NCBI RefSeq assembly: GCF_000429765.1
Contig: NZ_AUCM01000004.1
Span: 1 to 64,000, forward strand
DNA: 64,000 bases
Source of the DNA: Gemmobacter nectariphilus DSM 15620
Lineage (GTDB): Bacteria > Pseudomonadota > Alphaproteobacteria > Rhodobacterales > Rhodobacteraceae
Reading direction: 5' to 3'
The notes below the pieces were generated by a model. It worked only from the letters and a program-made list of their open reading frames with translations. It ran no database searches and was not told the DNA's origin. Of the stretch, positions 17,187 through 25,487 are shown piece after piece (position 1 is the stretch's first letter; the number at the start of each line of letters is the position of its first letter). The position numbers were made by a program, and so were the translations under genes.

Positions 17187-17212
17187 GGGGCGCCTTGCGG
17201 CGCCCCTGTTTC
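17187..17212. terminator. Bidirectional terminator
   Basis: GGGGCGCC (17187-17194) pairs with GGCGCCCC (17199-17206) across TTGC. On the minus strand it is followed by CTTTTGC, on the plus strand by TGTTTCATT, so it can end both the oxygenase and the oxidoreductase operon transcripts. Confidence 0.8.
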
Positions 17213-17228
17213 ATTGTGCTGACCGGGG

Positions 17229-18770
17229 TCAGACGAAGCTGCGGATCGTCTGGATCGCGCCGTCCAGCTCTTTACCCTCTTCGTCCTTGAGGGCGGCTTC
17301 GCGCAGGCGGCGGGCCCAGTCGGCTGCGTCCGAGCGGTTCGCGACCAGCGCGATCCCGTCCAGCACCCGATCGAATTTCGACAAGCCGCGGGTATGCGTG
17401 TCGGAATAGCCCTTCACCAGCCGGCGGCAGCGCAGCACCTCGACCGCAAGGTCGTAGTTCGCGGCGCGATAGGACATGGCCGTGTCCAGCCAGGCTTGCA
17501 GATGGTCCTGTTCCTGCCGGTGGCGCAGGGTGCGGCGGCGCCAGCCCTTCATTCCGCCCAGGACATAGAGCATGACATAGGCCGTCAGGCTGTCCGACCG
17601 CAGGCGGCGGCCCTTGTCGAACCAGCGGTTCAGGCGGGCCATCCTGGCCGGATCGGCCTGCCAGCGCGCGCCCATGGCGGCGGGCATCATGCCGCTGATT
17701 TCAGCGGCCTGGGGGTGGAAATATTCGGTCAGGTGCAGCAGGTTGCCATCCTTGACCTTCATCTCGCCCTTGATGCGGGCAAAGCGCGCGGCGCGGGTCT
17801 TGCGGTCGGCGACGCGGATGATGTCGTCATAGGCCAGCGCATTGGCGATATACTTTGCCGCCTCGCGCCCCAGCACCCAGCCGTTTTCCGCCTTGTCCTG
17901 GGCCACCACCTTGTCCAGCCGGTCCAGATATTCCGCGCCATAGGCAAGATCCTGGAAATCCACGACCTTTTCCAGCCCGGGCAGCGCCATTTCGGCCACG
18001 GGGCCGGGCAGGGCGGCCGCGCGGGCGGCCAGCCGGTCCCATTCGGCGCGCAGTCTGGCCGGGCCGGCAACAGTCGACTTGGCAACAGGTTTCGGGGCCG
18101 GCGCGGCCTCGGCCTGAACGCCGGCAACGGCCGCCTCGAAGCCCGCGTTGAAGGCGCGAAGGCTGGCCTCGACCCCCTTGCCGCCTGCGCGGATCGCATC
18201 TTCAAAGGCCGACCGCGGGAAAGGCAGCGCGCCCGAGGCCGCCAGCGCCCCGAACATCGAGGCCGAGATCACCGAGCCCTGCTTGACCGCGACCTGATCG
18301 AAATTCGCCGCGATGAAGCGGCGCGCGGCGATTTCGGCCGCCGCCATCACCTCTTCGGCCGAGGCGATGCCGTTGCCGGGCACCATCTTTTCGCTGACCG
18401 CCAGCGAGCGGTGGGTCGAGGCGATCAGCGTGGTGCGGTCGGGCGTGACGAAGCCGCGCAGGATGGACCGGCCGGCCTCCATCATCTCGGCGGCGATCAT
18501 CACGTCGACATCGCCGGCGGCGGGCATCAGCGAAAAGATCGGCGTGCCGCCTTCGGCCGGGGCCATTTCGATGTAATAGACCGTGGCGCCCGTGCGCTGC
18601 GCGACACCGGCAACCGAGGTGGCCTGTGCCGCATAGCCGTTGGCGCGGGCCAGATCCTCGATCCAGTTGGTCAGAACGCCGCCGCCCTGACCGCCCACGG
18701 CCAGGATGGCCAGCTTGATGATGCCTTGCAGCCGGGTGTCCGGCGTCTTGTGTGCGAGGGGGGCGTTCAT
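17229..18770 (-). CDS. Indolepyruvate-type 2-oxoacid:ferredoxin oxidoreductase, beta/gamma-like subunit
   Basis: A 513-residue protein. Residues 17-220 are the pyruvate-ferredoxin oxidoreductase gamma-type domain, starting LAILAVGGQGGGVLTNWIEDLA. The remaining 290 residues form an extra domain seen in long proteobacterial indolepyruvate oxidoreductases (DUF6537-like; YDDIIRVADRKTRAARFARIK, RSDSLTAYVMLYVLGGMKGWRRRTLRHRQEQDH). With the next entry it would oxidise an aryl- or branched 2-oxoacid to acyl-CoA and CO2, reducing ferredoxin. It overlaps the alpha gene by ATGA, so the subunits are translationally coupled. Beta and alpha lie in reverse order to many archaeal operons. Confidence 0.85.
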   Translation of the reverse strand: MNAPLAHKTPDTRLQGIIKLAILAVGGQGGGVLTNWIEDLARANGYAAQATSVAGVAQRTGATVYYIEMAPAEGGTPIFSLMPAAGDVDVMIAAEMMEAGRSILRGFVTPDRTTLIASTHRSLAVSEKMVPGNGIASAEEVMAAAEIAARRFIAANFDQVAVKQGSVISASMFGALAASGALPFPRSAFEDAIRAGGKGVEASLRAFNAGFEAAVAGVQAEAAPAPKPVAKSTVAGPARLRAEWDRLAARAAALPGPVAEMALPGLEKVVDFQDLAYGAEYLDRLDKVVAQDKAENGWVLGREAAKYIANALAYDDIIRVADRKTRAARFARIKGEMKVKDGNLLHLTEYFHPQAAEISGMMPAAMGARWQADPARMARLNRWFDKGRRLRSDSLTAYVMLYVLGGMKGWRRRTLRHRQEQDHLQAWLDTAMSYRAANYDLAVEVLRCRRLVKGYSDTHTRGLSKFDRVLDGIALVANRSDAADWARRLREAALKDEEGKELDGAIQTIRSFV

Positions 18771-20914
18771 GCGGCCTCTCCAAAGTTCAGGCGGCGCGCG
18801 GCGCGGCGCGATTGCAGCCAGCCGATGATGCCATCGCGCCATTTGGCGATGCGGGTTTCCATGGCGCTGGGGTTGTGGACCACCCGCGCCTCATAGAACG
18901 ACGGGCACAGCACGGCGGCATCCGCCACCTCGCCGCAGTTGCCGCAGCCCACGCAGGATTGGTCGATGCTGGCCACCGGATCGTCGCGCAGCGGATCGTC
19001 CAGCACCTTGAGACCCAGCGACGGGCAGCCCGACAGCCGCATGCAGGCGTGATCGCCCGTGCAGATGTCTTCGTCCACGCCAAAGCGGGGGGTTTCCACC
19101 CGGCGGCCTTCCTTGATCGCCTTGGCGGTCAGCGGCTTTTCGCGCCGCTGCTTGTTCAGCATGCATTCCGACGAGGCCACGATGACCTTGGGCCCCTTTT
19201 CCGGGGTGGTCAGCGCCTCGCGCAGCACGTTGCGCATGTGGGTCACGTCATAGGTGCGGTCGATCTGGCGCACCCATTTGATGCCAATGCCTTCCAGCGC
19301 CTTGGAAATCGGGTTGTTGGTGGCCTTGGTCGGGTTCTTGGCGCGCGAGGACATGATGTCCTGCCCGCCGGTCGCCGCCGAATAGTAGTTGTCGACCACC
19401 ACTGCCACCGCATCGGCCTTGTTGAAGGCCATGTTGGTGAAAGAGGACGACAGCCCGTTGTGCCAGAAGCCGCCATCGCCCACCATGGCGATCGACCGTT
19501 TCTTGCCGCCGCCTTCGAACGCGCCGTTGCCGGCCGGGCCAAGGCCGTAGCCCATGGTCTGCCCGCCCACCTCGAACGGCGGAAGCGATCCGAACAGGTG
19601 ACAGCCGATATCGCCCGCGATCTGGTGCTTGCCCAGTTCCTTCTGCACCAGCTTGATGGCGGCAAAGATCGGGCGCTCCGGGCAGCCGGTGCAGAACCCC
19701 GGCGGGCGGATCGGCACGACCTTGGTCAGGTCGGGGATCTTCGGCGCCTCTTCGTTGGGGGCGCGGACCATGGCGGGCACCATGTCAGGCGCGGCCTTTT
19801 TCAGATAGGCGGTGATGCTGTCCAGCAGAACCTGGCCGGTATATTCCCCGGCCATCGGCAGGATGCCCTTGCCTTCGACCTGCACCTTGGATCCGGCACG
19901 GTAAAGATAGGTGGTCAGCGTCTGTTCGATGAATTCGGGCTGGCCTTCCTCGATGACAAGGATCGAGTCCTTGCCCTCGCAGAACTCCAGGAACTCGTCC
20001 TTGACCAGCGGATAGGCGACATTCAGCACATAAAGCGGAATGTCGGTGTTGCCGAAGATGTCAGCCAGCCCCAGCCGTTGCAGCGCGCGGATGACGTTGT
20101 TGTACATCCCGCCTTGCAGCACAAAGCCGATCTTGGCCTGTTTCGGGCCGAAGAATTCGTTCAGGCCCTTGTCGCGGATGAACTTTTCCGCGGCCGGCCA
20201 GCGCTGGTCGATCTTTTCATGCTCGTGCACGAAGGAGAACGGCGGCAGCACCACGCGCTTGAAGTCGGACCGCGGGTTGGCCAGCGCCTCGGCCACGGTC
20301 AGGGTGGGGGCCTTGTTGTCGCGGGTTTCAAAGCTGCCGGTGACGTGGCAGGCGCGAATGCGCACGGTCAGCATGACGGGGGTGTTCGACACCTCGGACA
20401 GCTCGAACCCGTCGCCCACGGCCTTGACGATGCTGGGCAGGTTCGGGCGCGGGTCCAGCAGCCACATCTGCGATTTCATCGCAAAGGCGTGGGTGCGTTC
20501 CTGCATGATCGAGGAGCCTTCGCCGTAATCCTCGCCCACGATGATCAGCGCGCCGCCGGTGACGCCACCCGAGGCCAGGTTCGCCAGCGCGTCGGACGCC
20601 ACGTTCACCCCGACCGGCCCCTTGAAGGTGATGGCGCCGCGGATCGGATAATGGACCGATGCGGCCAGCATCGCGCCGGCCGCCGCCTCGTTGGCGTTCG
20701 CCTCAAAGCGCACGCCCAGTTCGCCCAGAAGTTCCTCGGCATCGGCCAGAACGTCCATCAGGTGGCTGATCGGTGCCCCCTGATAGCCGCCGACATAGCC
20801 GACCCCGTTTTCCAGCAGCGCCTTGGTGATGGCAAGGATCCCCTCGCCGGTGAAAGTATCGCCGGCACCTTTGCGGAGGTGCTCGACTTCGGCCTTGAAA
20901 CTGCGTTCCGCCAT
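18767..20914 (-). CDS. Indolepyruvate-type 2-oxoacid:ferredoxin oxidoreductase, alpha subunit
   Basis: A 715-residue TPP enzyme subunit. The pyrimidine-binding domain opens with VGYVGGYQGAPISHLMDVLAD, and the TPP motif runs from GDG (479-481) to DN (508-509). The C-terminus has a ferredoxin-like part: a regular Cys set at 654, 657, 660 and 670 (CVGCGNC), and a sparse set at 618, 624 and 630 (CTGDHACMRLSGCP) that lacks the usual CxxC spacing but occurs in this subfamily. The enzyme would make an acyl-CoA from a 2-oxoacid such as indolepyruvate or phenylpyruvate. It is the fourth gene of a five-gene operon that starts at 23758. Confidence 0.9.
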   Translation of the reverse strand: MAERSFKAEVEHLRKGAGDTFTGEGILAITKALLENGVGYVGGYQGAPISHLMDVLADAEELLGELGVRFEANANEAAAGAMLAASVHYPIRGAITFKGPVGVNVASDALANLASGGVTGGALIIVGEDYGEGSSIMQERTHAFAMKSQMWLLDPRPNLPSIVKAVGDGFELSEVSNTPVMLTVRIRACHVTGSFETRDNKAPTLTVAEALANPRSDFKRVVLPPFSFVHEHEKIDQRWPAAEKFIRDKGLNEFFGPKQAKIGFVLQGGMYNNVIRALQRLGLADIFGNTDIPLYVLNVAYPLVKDEFLEFCEGKDSILVIEEGQPEFIEQTLTTYLYRAGSKVQVEGKGILPMAGEYTGQVLLDSITAYLKKAAPDMVPAMVRAPNEEAPKIPDLTKVVPIRPPGFCTGCPERPIFAAIKLVQKELGKHQIAGDIGCHLFGSLPPFEVGGQTMGYGLGPAGNGAFEGGGKKRSIAMVGDGGFWHNGLSSSFTNMAFNKADAVAVVVDNYYSAATGGQDIMSSRAKNPTKATNNPISKALEGIGIKWVRQIDRTYDVTHMRNVLREALTTPEKGPKVIVASSECMLNKQRREKPLTAKAIKEGRRVETPRFGVDEDICTGDHACMRLSGCPSLGLKVLDDPLRDDPVASIDQSCVGCGNCGEVADAAVLCPSFYEARVVHNPSAMETRIAKWRDGIIGWLQSRRAARRLNFGEAA

Positions 20915-20926
20915 TGCTGGTCCCTG

Positions 20927-21406
20927 TCAGATATCGTTCTTGCGGATATTGGAAAGTATCTTTTGCAGCGTGCCCACAAAGGCGCGCCGTTCGGTTTCCG
21001 GGATGCCCCGGAACATGCGGTCATAGGCGTCGAACATCTGCGGCCACAGCGCCTCGTGCGCGGCGCGGCCGGCCTCGGTGATGCTCACGCGGGTGGCGCG
21101 GTTGTCGGACGGGTCGGGCTCGCGCCGCACCAGTCCTGCGGCGTCCAGCTGATCCAGCGCGCGCGACAGGGTGGATTGTTCGATCACCGTATAGACGGAA
21201 AGTTCGCGGATCAGCGGCGCATCCAGCACCGAGAGCGAGGCCAGCGCGCGCATCTTGGCGGTGGTCAGCCCCTGCGCGACCAGTTCCTCGCGCAAGCTGG
21301 CGTTGTAGCGCGCCATGATCCGGTTCATCAGATAGGGGGCAAAGTTCGACAGCCCGATCTCGCCAAGGCGCGGGGGCGGGCCATGAGGGGTCAGATCATC
21401 GCTCAT
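20927..21406 (-). CDS. MarR-family transcriptional regulator
   Basis: A 159-residue MarR protein: LMNRIMARYNASLREELVAQGLTTAKMRALASL, recognition helix region YTVIEQSTLSRALDQLDAAGLVRREPDPSDNRATRVSITEAGR, and a C-terminal dimerisation helix. The DxRxxR-like wing reads DPSDNRATRV. It sits inside the operon, overlapping the flavoprotein stop by ATGA and ending 12 bases before the oxidoreductase alpha gene, so it is co-transcribed with its likely targets. Aromatic acids or CoA thioesters are common MarR ligands in such settings. Confidence 0.92.
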   Translation of the reverse strand: MSDDLTPHGPPPRLGEIGLSNFAPYLMNRIMARYNASLREELVAQGLTTAKMRALASLSVLDAPLIRELSVYTVIEQSTLSRALDQLDAAGLVRREPDPSDNRATRVSITEAGRAAHEALWPQMFDAYDRMFRGIPETERRAFVGTLQKILSNIRKNDI

Positions 21407-22962
21407 GCGCCCAGCCCCTTGGCGGCCAGATAGCCCGATCCACCGCCGAGGCCCGGGCCGGGATGGGTCGAGGCGCCGATATGCGTCAGGCCCTTGACCG
21501 CGCTGCCCTTTGTGGTGTGTGCAAACGGGCGCCAGATGAAGAACTGGTCGATCGAACAGGCCCCGCCATAGGGATCGCCGCCGACCAGGTTGATGTTCAT
21601 CGCTTCCAGATCGGCCGGGCTATAGGCGCGGCGGGCCAGCTTGATCTTGTCGAGATCCTTGATGTGACGGGCAAGGATTTCCTCGATCCGGTCGGCAAAG
21701 GCCTCGCGCGTCGCCTCGTCCCAGGTGCGGCCGGTCAATTCGTGCGCGGCATCGCCCTTGATGACACGGGGGGCGTCGGGGATTTGCAGCCACAGAATGG
21801 CCTTGCCGGCGGGCGCACGGGTCGGGTCCAGCGCCGTCGGCTGGCCCACGCAGATGGTGGGGGTTTCGGGGAACAGGCCGCGTTCGGCCTCGTTTGCCGA
21901 TTTCGACACCGCGTCGATGCCGTCGGACAGGTGGATCAGCGCGACCTTTTCCAGCCCCGGGGTGGCCCATTCGGGCACGGCGTCCAGCGCATAATGCAGC
22001 TGGAAATTGCCCCGGCCATGGCGGAACGCGGCAGTGGCGGCGCGGTCTTCGGGCAAGGGGGTGCCCTCCAGCAGCCGGCCATACAGCTGCCCCGGCGCGA
22101 CCGAGGCCAGGACGGATTTCGCCGCGATCTCTTCGCCGCCTGCAAGGCGCACGCCCGTCACCTTGCCATCGCGGACCAGGATGCGGTCCACATCGGCGCC
22201 GGTGCGCACCTCGCCGCCATTGGCCTCGATCAGCTTGACAAAGGCGTTGACGGCAGCGGCCGAGCCGCCTTTGACGATGGGCGCGCCAGCGGCCTCCAGG
22301 GCAAAGGCGACGACCTTGGCCATCTGGCCCGAATAGGCGCTTTCGGGCGTCAGGCCGCAATGCAGCACCCAGGGCGCCCACAGGGCTTGCACCAGCGGGC
22401 TGCGGTAGTTCATTTCCAGCCAGCCGCGCGCCGGGGCAAGGGCGGTGCCGAACCAGCCGGCAAGGCTGGACAGCCCGCGCCGACGCGCCTGGCCGAACAG
22501 CAGCTTCGCGGTTTTCCACGACCACAGATTGCCGCCCAGCAGGCTGAACAGGAAGGGCGCATCCGATTCCAGCGTGCCGACATCGCGGGCGTGCTGGTCG
22601 CCCTCGCCGGCCAGGACAGCGTTGAAAGCCCGGGTGTTTTCGGCGCGGTCGGTCGTCAGGACCAGCGCCTCGCCATCCGGCCGCAGCACGGCGGTCGGAT
22701 GGGGGGTATGGCAGAACTCCAGCCCGTGCCGCGCCAGATCGGCGGCAAGTTCGGCATAGGCCGGAGAGGTGATGAACAGAACGAAGGTGGTGGCCATCAC
22801 GTCATGGGTGAAGCCGGGCAGGGTGGCAGAGTCGGTTCTCAGGCAGCCGCCTGCGACGGCTTCGCGTTCCAGCACCAGCACCTTGCGCCCCTTGCGCGAC
22901 AGCAGGGCCGCCGCGACAAGGGCGTTGATGCCCGACCCGATGATGACGTGATCGGCCCCCAT
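21403..22962 (-). CDS. CrtI/phytoene-desaturase-like FAD oxidoreductase (first paralogue)
   Basis: A 519-residue flavoprotein of the amine-oxidase/phytoene desaturase fold. The N-terminal FAD loop is VIIGSGINALVAAALLSRKGRKVLVLER, followed by AGGCLRTDSATLPGFTHDVMAT. The C-terminus GLTHIGASTHPGPGLGGGSGYLAAKGL is the second FAD-contact region. Despite the name, family members outside carotenoid clusters oxidise diverse substrates; no carotenoid genes are nearby. It lies four bases after the cyclase stop and overlaps the MarR gene by four. A second paralogue is transcribed divergently from 23874. Confidence 0.87.
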   Translation of the reverse strand: MGADHVIIGSGINALVAAALLSRKGRKVLVLEREAVAGGCLRTDSATLPGFTHDVMATTFVLFITSPAYAELAADLARHGLEFCHTPHPTAVLRPDGEALVLTTDRAENTRAFNAVLAGEGDQHARDVGTLESDAPFLFSLLGGNLWSWKTAKLLFGQARRRGLSSLAGWFGTALAPARGWLEMNYRSPLVQALWAPWVLHCGLTPESAYSGQMAKVVAFALEAAGAPIVKGGSAAAVNAFVKLIEANGGEVRTGADVDRILVRDGKVTGVRLAGGEEIAAKSVLASVAPGQLYGRLLEGTPLPEDRAATAAFRHGRGNFQLHYALDAVPEWATPGLEKVALIHLSDGIDAVSKSANEAERGLFPETPTICVGQPTALDPTRAPAGKAILWLQIPDAPRVIKGDAAHELTGRTWDEATREAFADRIEEILARHIKDLDKIKLARRAYSPADLEAMNINLVGGDPYGGACSIDQFFIWRPFAHTTKGSAVKGLTHIGASTHPGPGLGGGSGYLAAKGLGA

Positions 22963-22966
22963 GGCG

Positions 22967-23758
22967 TCAGGCCTTCGGAACCAGAGCCAGCGCGCGGATC
23001 GGCGAGCCGGTGCCTTCCTTGATCTTCAGGGGCGCTGCGATCAGGATCGCGCCCTTGGGCGGCAGCTTGTCGAGGTTGGTCAGCGAGGCCAGGCCGAAGC
23101 GGTCGTTCGCATGCAGCAGGTTATGGGCCGGGAACGGCGGGGTCATGCCGCCGGCAAGCCCGGCATCGGTGCCGATGCATTGGGTGCCCCAGCCCACGAT
23201 GCCCTTTTCGATCAGATACTGGATGACCTCGGCCGTCGGCCCGGGGGTGTGCGGCCCGTTCTCGTCGGCGTTCAGATAAAGCGCCTCGTCATGGTTGCGC
23301 TTGTCCCAGTCGGACCGCATGACGACCCATTCGCCGGCCTTGATCTCGCCGTGCGCGGCCTCCCAGGCCTTCACATGGTCGATGGTCAGCAGGAAGTCGT
23401 TGTTTTCTGCTGCTTCCTTGCTGAAGTCCATCACGTTGACCGGCGCGATCAGGCGCTGCACGTCCAGCGTGTCGGTATAGCCGGCCGGATTGTCCTTGCC
23501 GGTGATCCAGTGGTGCGGCGCATCAAAGTGGGTGCCCGAATGTTCGCCCAGCTCCAGCCAGTTCCACGCCCAGAAGGGGCCGTCCTTGTCGTATTCGCTG
23601 ATCTTGTGGATCTTGATCGGCGGGGTGTCCTTGGCCAGCTCCGGGGGCAGTTTCAGCAGCGGCGTATCCGGCCCCAGCGTGCCCGAGCAGTCGACCACCT
23701 CGATGCCCCCAGAAAGGATCATGGCCCCAAGGTTCTGCAAAACGGCGGCAGAAGTCAT
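22967..23758 (-). CDS. Cyclase-family metal-dependent hydrolase (kynurenine formamidase-like)
   Basis: A 263-residue cyclase-fold protein. The hallmark HSGTHFDAPHHW motif (HxGTHxDxP) near residue 80 supplies metal ligands. TDAGLAGGMTPPFPAHNLLHAND resembles the second active-site region of KynB-like enzymes. Relatives hydrolyse N-formylkynurenine, isatin or cyclic amides. The ATG at 23758 is fixed by CAGGGAGA upstream; the longer open frame further upstream has no SD. It is the first gene of the minus-strand operon and would open a ring or hydrolyse an amide in the pathway. Confidence 0.87.
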   Translation of the reverse strand: MTSAAVLQNLGAMILSGGIEVVDCSGTLGPDTPLLKLPPELAKDTPPIKIHKISEYDKDGPFWAWNWLELGEHSGTHFDAPHHWITGKDNPAGYTDTLDVQRLIAPVNVMDFSKEAAENNDFLLTIDHVKAWEAAHGEIKAGEWVVMRSDWDKRNHDEALYLNADENGPHTPGPTAEVIQYLIEKGIVGWGTQCIGTDAGLAGGMTPPFPAHNLLHANDRFGLASLTNLDKLPPKGAILIAAPLKIKEGTGSPIRALALVPKA

Positions 23759-23779
23759 TCGTGTGTCTCCCTGAAATGG

Positions 23780-23858
23780 CGGGGGTATCGCCCCCGTCGG
23801 ATGCGGTGAAATCATGCTGGACAGAAATGAATGCGTTTGCAAGTATATTTCTAACTTG
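23780..23858. promoter_or_regulatory. Divergent control region with candidate MarR operator
   Basis: A palindrome CAAGT-n9-ACTTG spans 23840-23858, directly upstream of the plus-strand SD (AAGGA, 23859-23863). A G/C hairpin CGGGGG/CCCCCG (23780-23796) lies in the leader of the cyclase gene. The 115-bp gap serves both operons, so a MarR dimer bound here could control both. Arm length is only 5 bp, so this is a candidate, not a firm site. Confidence 0.45.
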
Positions 23859-23873
23859 AAGGATCGAAGCGCG

Positions 23874-25445
23874 ATGGACACCACGTTCGATGCCATTCTG
23901 ATCGGAGCAGGCCACAATGCGCTGGCCTGTGCGCTGCATCTGTCGGCCAAGGGCTGGAAGGTGGGCGTTTTCGAACAGGCCGCCCAGCCGGGTGGCGCTG
24001 TGCGTTCGGGCGAATATACCTTGCCGGGTTTCCGCCATGACTGGGCGGCCATGAACATGTCCCTGTTCGCCGGAAGCCAATTTTTCAAGGCATATGGGCC
24101 GGCCTTGATGGCGCGGGGGCTGGAACTGGCGCCGACGACGCATCCCTTTGCCTCGGTCTTTCCCGATGGGCGCTGGCTGGGGATTTCGACCGATCCGGCC
24201 CAGACCCGCGCCCGGATCGCGGCCTTTTCCGTGACAGATGCGGCGACCTGGGACAAGCTGGTTGCGGCGTTTCCGGCGGATGCGAATCACCTGTTCGCGC
24301 TGCTTGGCTCTCCGATGAAGATGCGTGCGTTTGCATCAATTTTCTGGCGCATCTGGCGCGAGCGCGGTTTGTCGGGTGCCCAGGATCTGGGCAAATTCCT
24401 GCTGTCCTCGCCGCGCGCCTGGCTGGAACAGACCTTTGCCTCTCCCCACCTGCGGGCCACCCTCGGCGCTTGGGGGCTACATCTCGATTATGCCCCGGAC
24501 GTCGCGGGTGGCGCGCTTTTTCCCTATCTGGAGGGGATGGCAGGTCAGGCCTTTGGTATGGTGCTGGCCAAGGGCGGCGCGGGCCGCGTGACAGAGGCGC
24601 TGGTGGCCGAGATCGAGGCGCGGGGCGGTGTTGTGGAATGCAGCGCGCCGGTTGCGCGTATCCTGCACAGCGGCGGCACGGCAACGGGGGTGGAACTGGC
24701 CGACGGCCGCAAGCTGGTCGCACGCAAGGCGGTGATCGCGGGCGTGGCCCCCAAGGGGCTGATGCAGCTGACCGGAGGGACGGGCGATGCCGGCTTTGAC
24801 GGCGCGATGCAGGGCTTTCGCCATGCGCCGGGCACGATGATGATTCACCTGGCGATGGATGCGCTGCCGCCCTGGGCCGCCGGGACCGATCTGCACCGCT
24901 TTGCCTATGTTCATCTGGCGCCCTCGCTGGACCAGATGGCGCGCACCTACAGCCAGGCGCAGGCGGGGCTGTTGCCGAACGAACCCGCGCTGGTCGTCGG
25001 GCAGGCCACGGTGGTCGATCCCTCGCGCGCGCCGGATGGCAAGCATGTGCTGTGGCTGCAAGTGCGCATGGTGCCGGGCACCATTCTTGGCGATGCGGCC
25101 GGGCAGATCGGCGCCACCGACTGGGCCGAGGCCGCCGGGCCGATGGCCGAGCGCGCGCTGGACATCCTCGACCGCTATGCGCCGGGCGTGCGGGGCCATA
25201 TCCTTGGCCAGCGCATCGTCAGCCCGGCCGAGCTGGAAGCCGACAACCCGAACCTTGTCGGGGGCGATCAGATTTGCGGCAGTCACCATCTGTCGCAGCA
25301 TTTCATCTACCGGCCCGTCCGTGGACATACCGACGGGTCGACCCCCATCCGCAACCTTCACCTGACCGGGGCGGCCGTCTGGCCCGGGGCAGGCACCGGG
25401 GCGGGGCCGGGCTGGCTGCTGGCGCAAAAGCTGGCAGGGGCCTGA
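23874..25445 (+). CDS. CrtI/phytoene-desaturase-like FAD oxidoreductase (second paralogue)
   Basis: A 523-residue flavoprotein homologous to the one at 21403 along its length: FAD loop AILIGAGHNALACALHLSAKGWKVGVFEQ, then PGGAVRSGEYTLPGFRHDWAA, and the C-terminal NLHLTGAAVWPGAGTGAGPGWLLAQKL. Both share the VGQPTALDP/VGQATVVDP and NLVGGDP/NLVGGDQ segments. Two such paralogues in one regulon suggest two successive oxidations or a heteromer. ATG 23874 follows AAGGA. It heads the importer operon, 42 bases before the substrate-binding protein. Confidence 0.87.
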   Translation: MDTTFDAILIGAGHNALACALHLSAKGWKVGVFEQAAQPGGAVRSGEYTLPGFRHDWAAMNMSLFAGSQFFKAYGPALMARGLELAPTTHPFASVFPDGRWLGISTDPAQTRARIAAFSVTDAATWDKLVAAFPADANHLFALLGSPMKMRAFASIFWRIWRERGLSGAQDLGKFLLSSPRAWLEQTFASPHLRATLGAWGLHLDYAPDVAGGALFPYLEGMAGQAFGMVLAKGGAGRVTEALVAEIEARGGVVECSAPVARILHSGGTATGVELADGRKLVARKAVIAGVAPKGLMQLTGGTGDAGFDGAMQGFRHAPGTMMIHLAMDALPPWAAGTDLHRFAYVHLAPSLDQMARTYSQAQAGLLPNEPALVVGQATVVDPSRAPDGKHVLWLQVRMVPGTILGDAAGQIGATDWAEAAGPMAERALDILDRYAPGVRGHILGQRIVSPAELEADNPNLVGGDQICGSHHLSQHFIYRPVRGHTDGSTPIRNLHLTGAAVWPGAGTGAGPGWLLAQKLAGA

Positions 25446-25487
25446 AACAGACGACCAACCAAGAAAACCAACCAACAGGGAAACACC

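Noticed and set aside
18752-21433. Long open frame on the plus strand opposite the oxidoreductase genes
   Set aside because: Antisense to firmly identified coding sequence; composition is that of a reverse-complement shadow.
21403-25445. Carotenoid biosynthesis locus, suggested by two CrtI-like proteins
   Set aside because: No crtB, crtE, crtY or other carotenoid genes are near, and the neighbours are catabolic and transport genes; the fold is widely reused.
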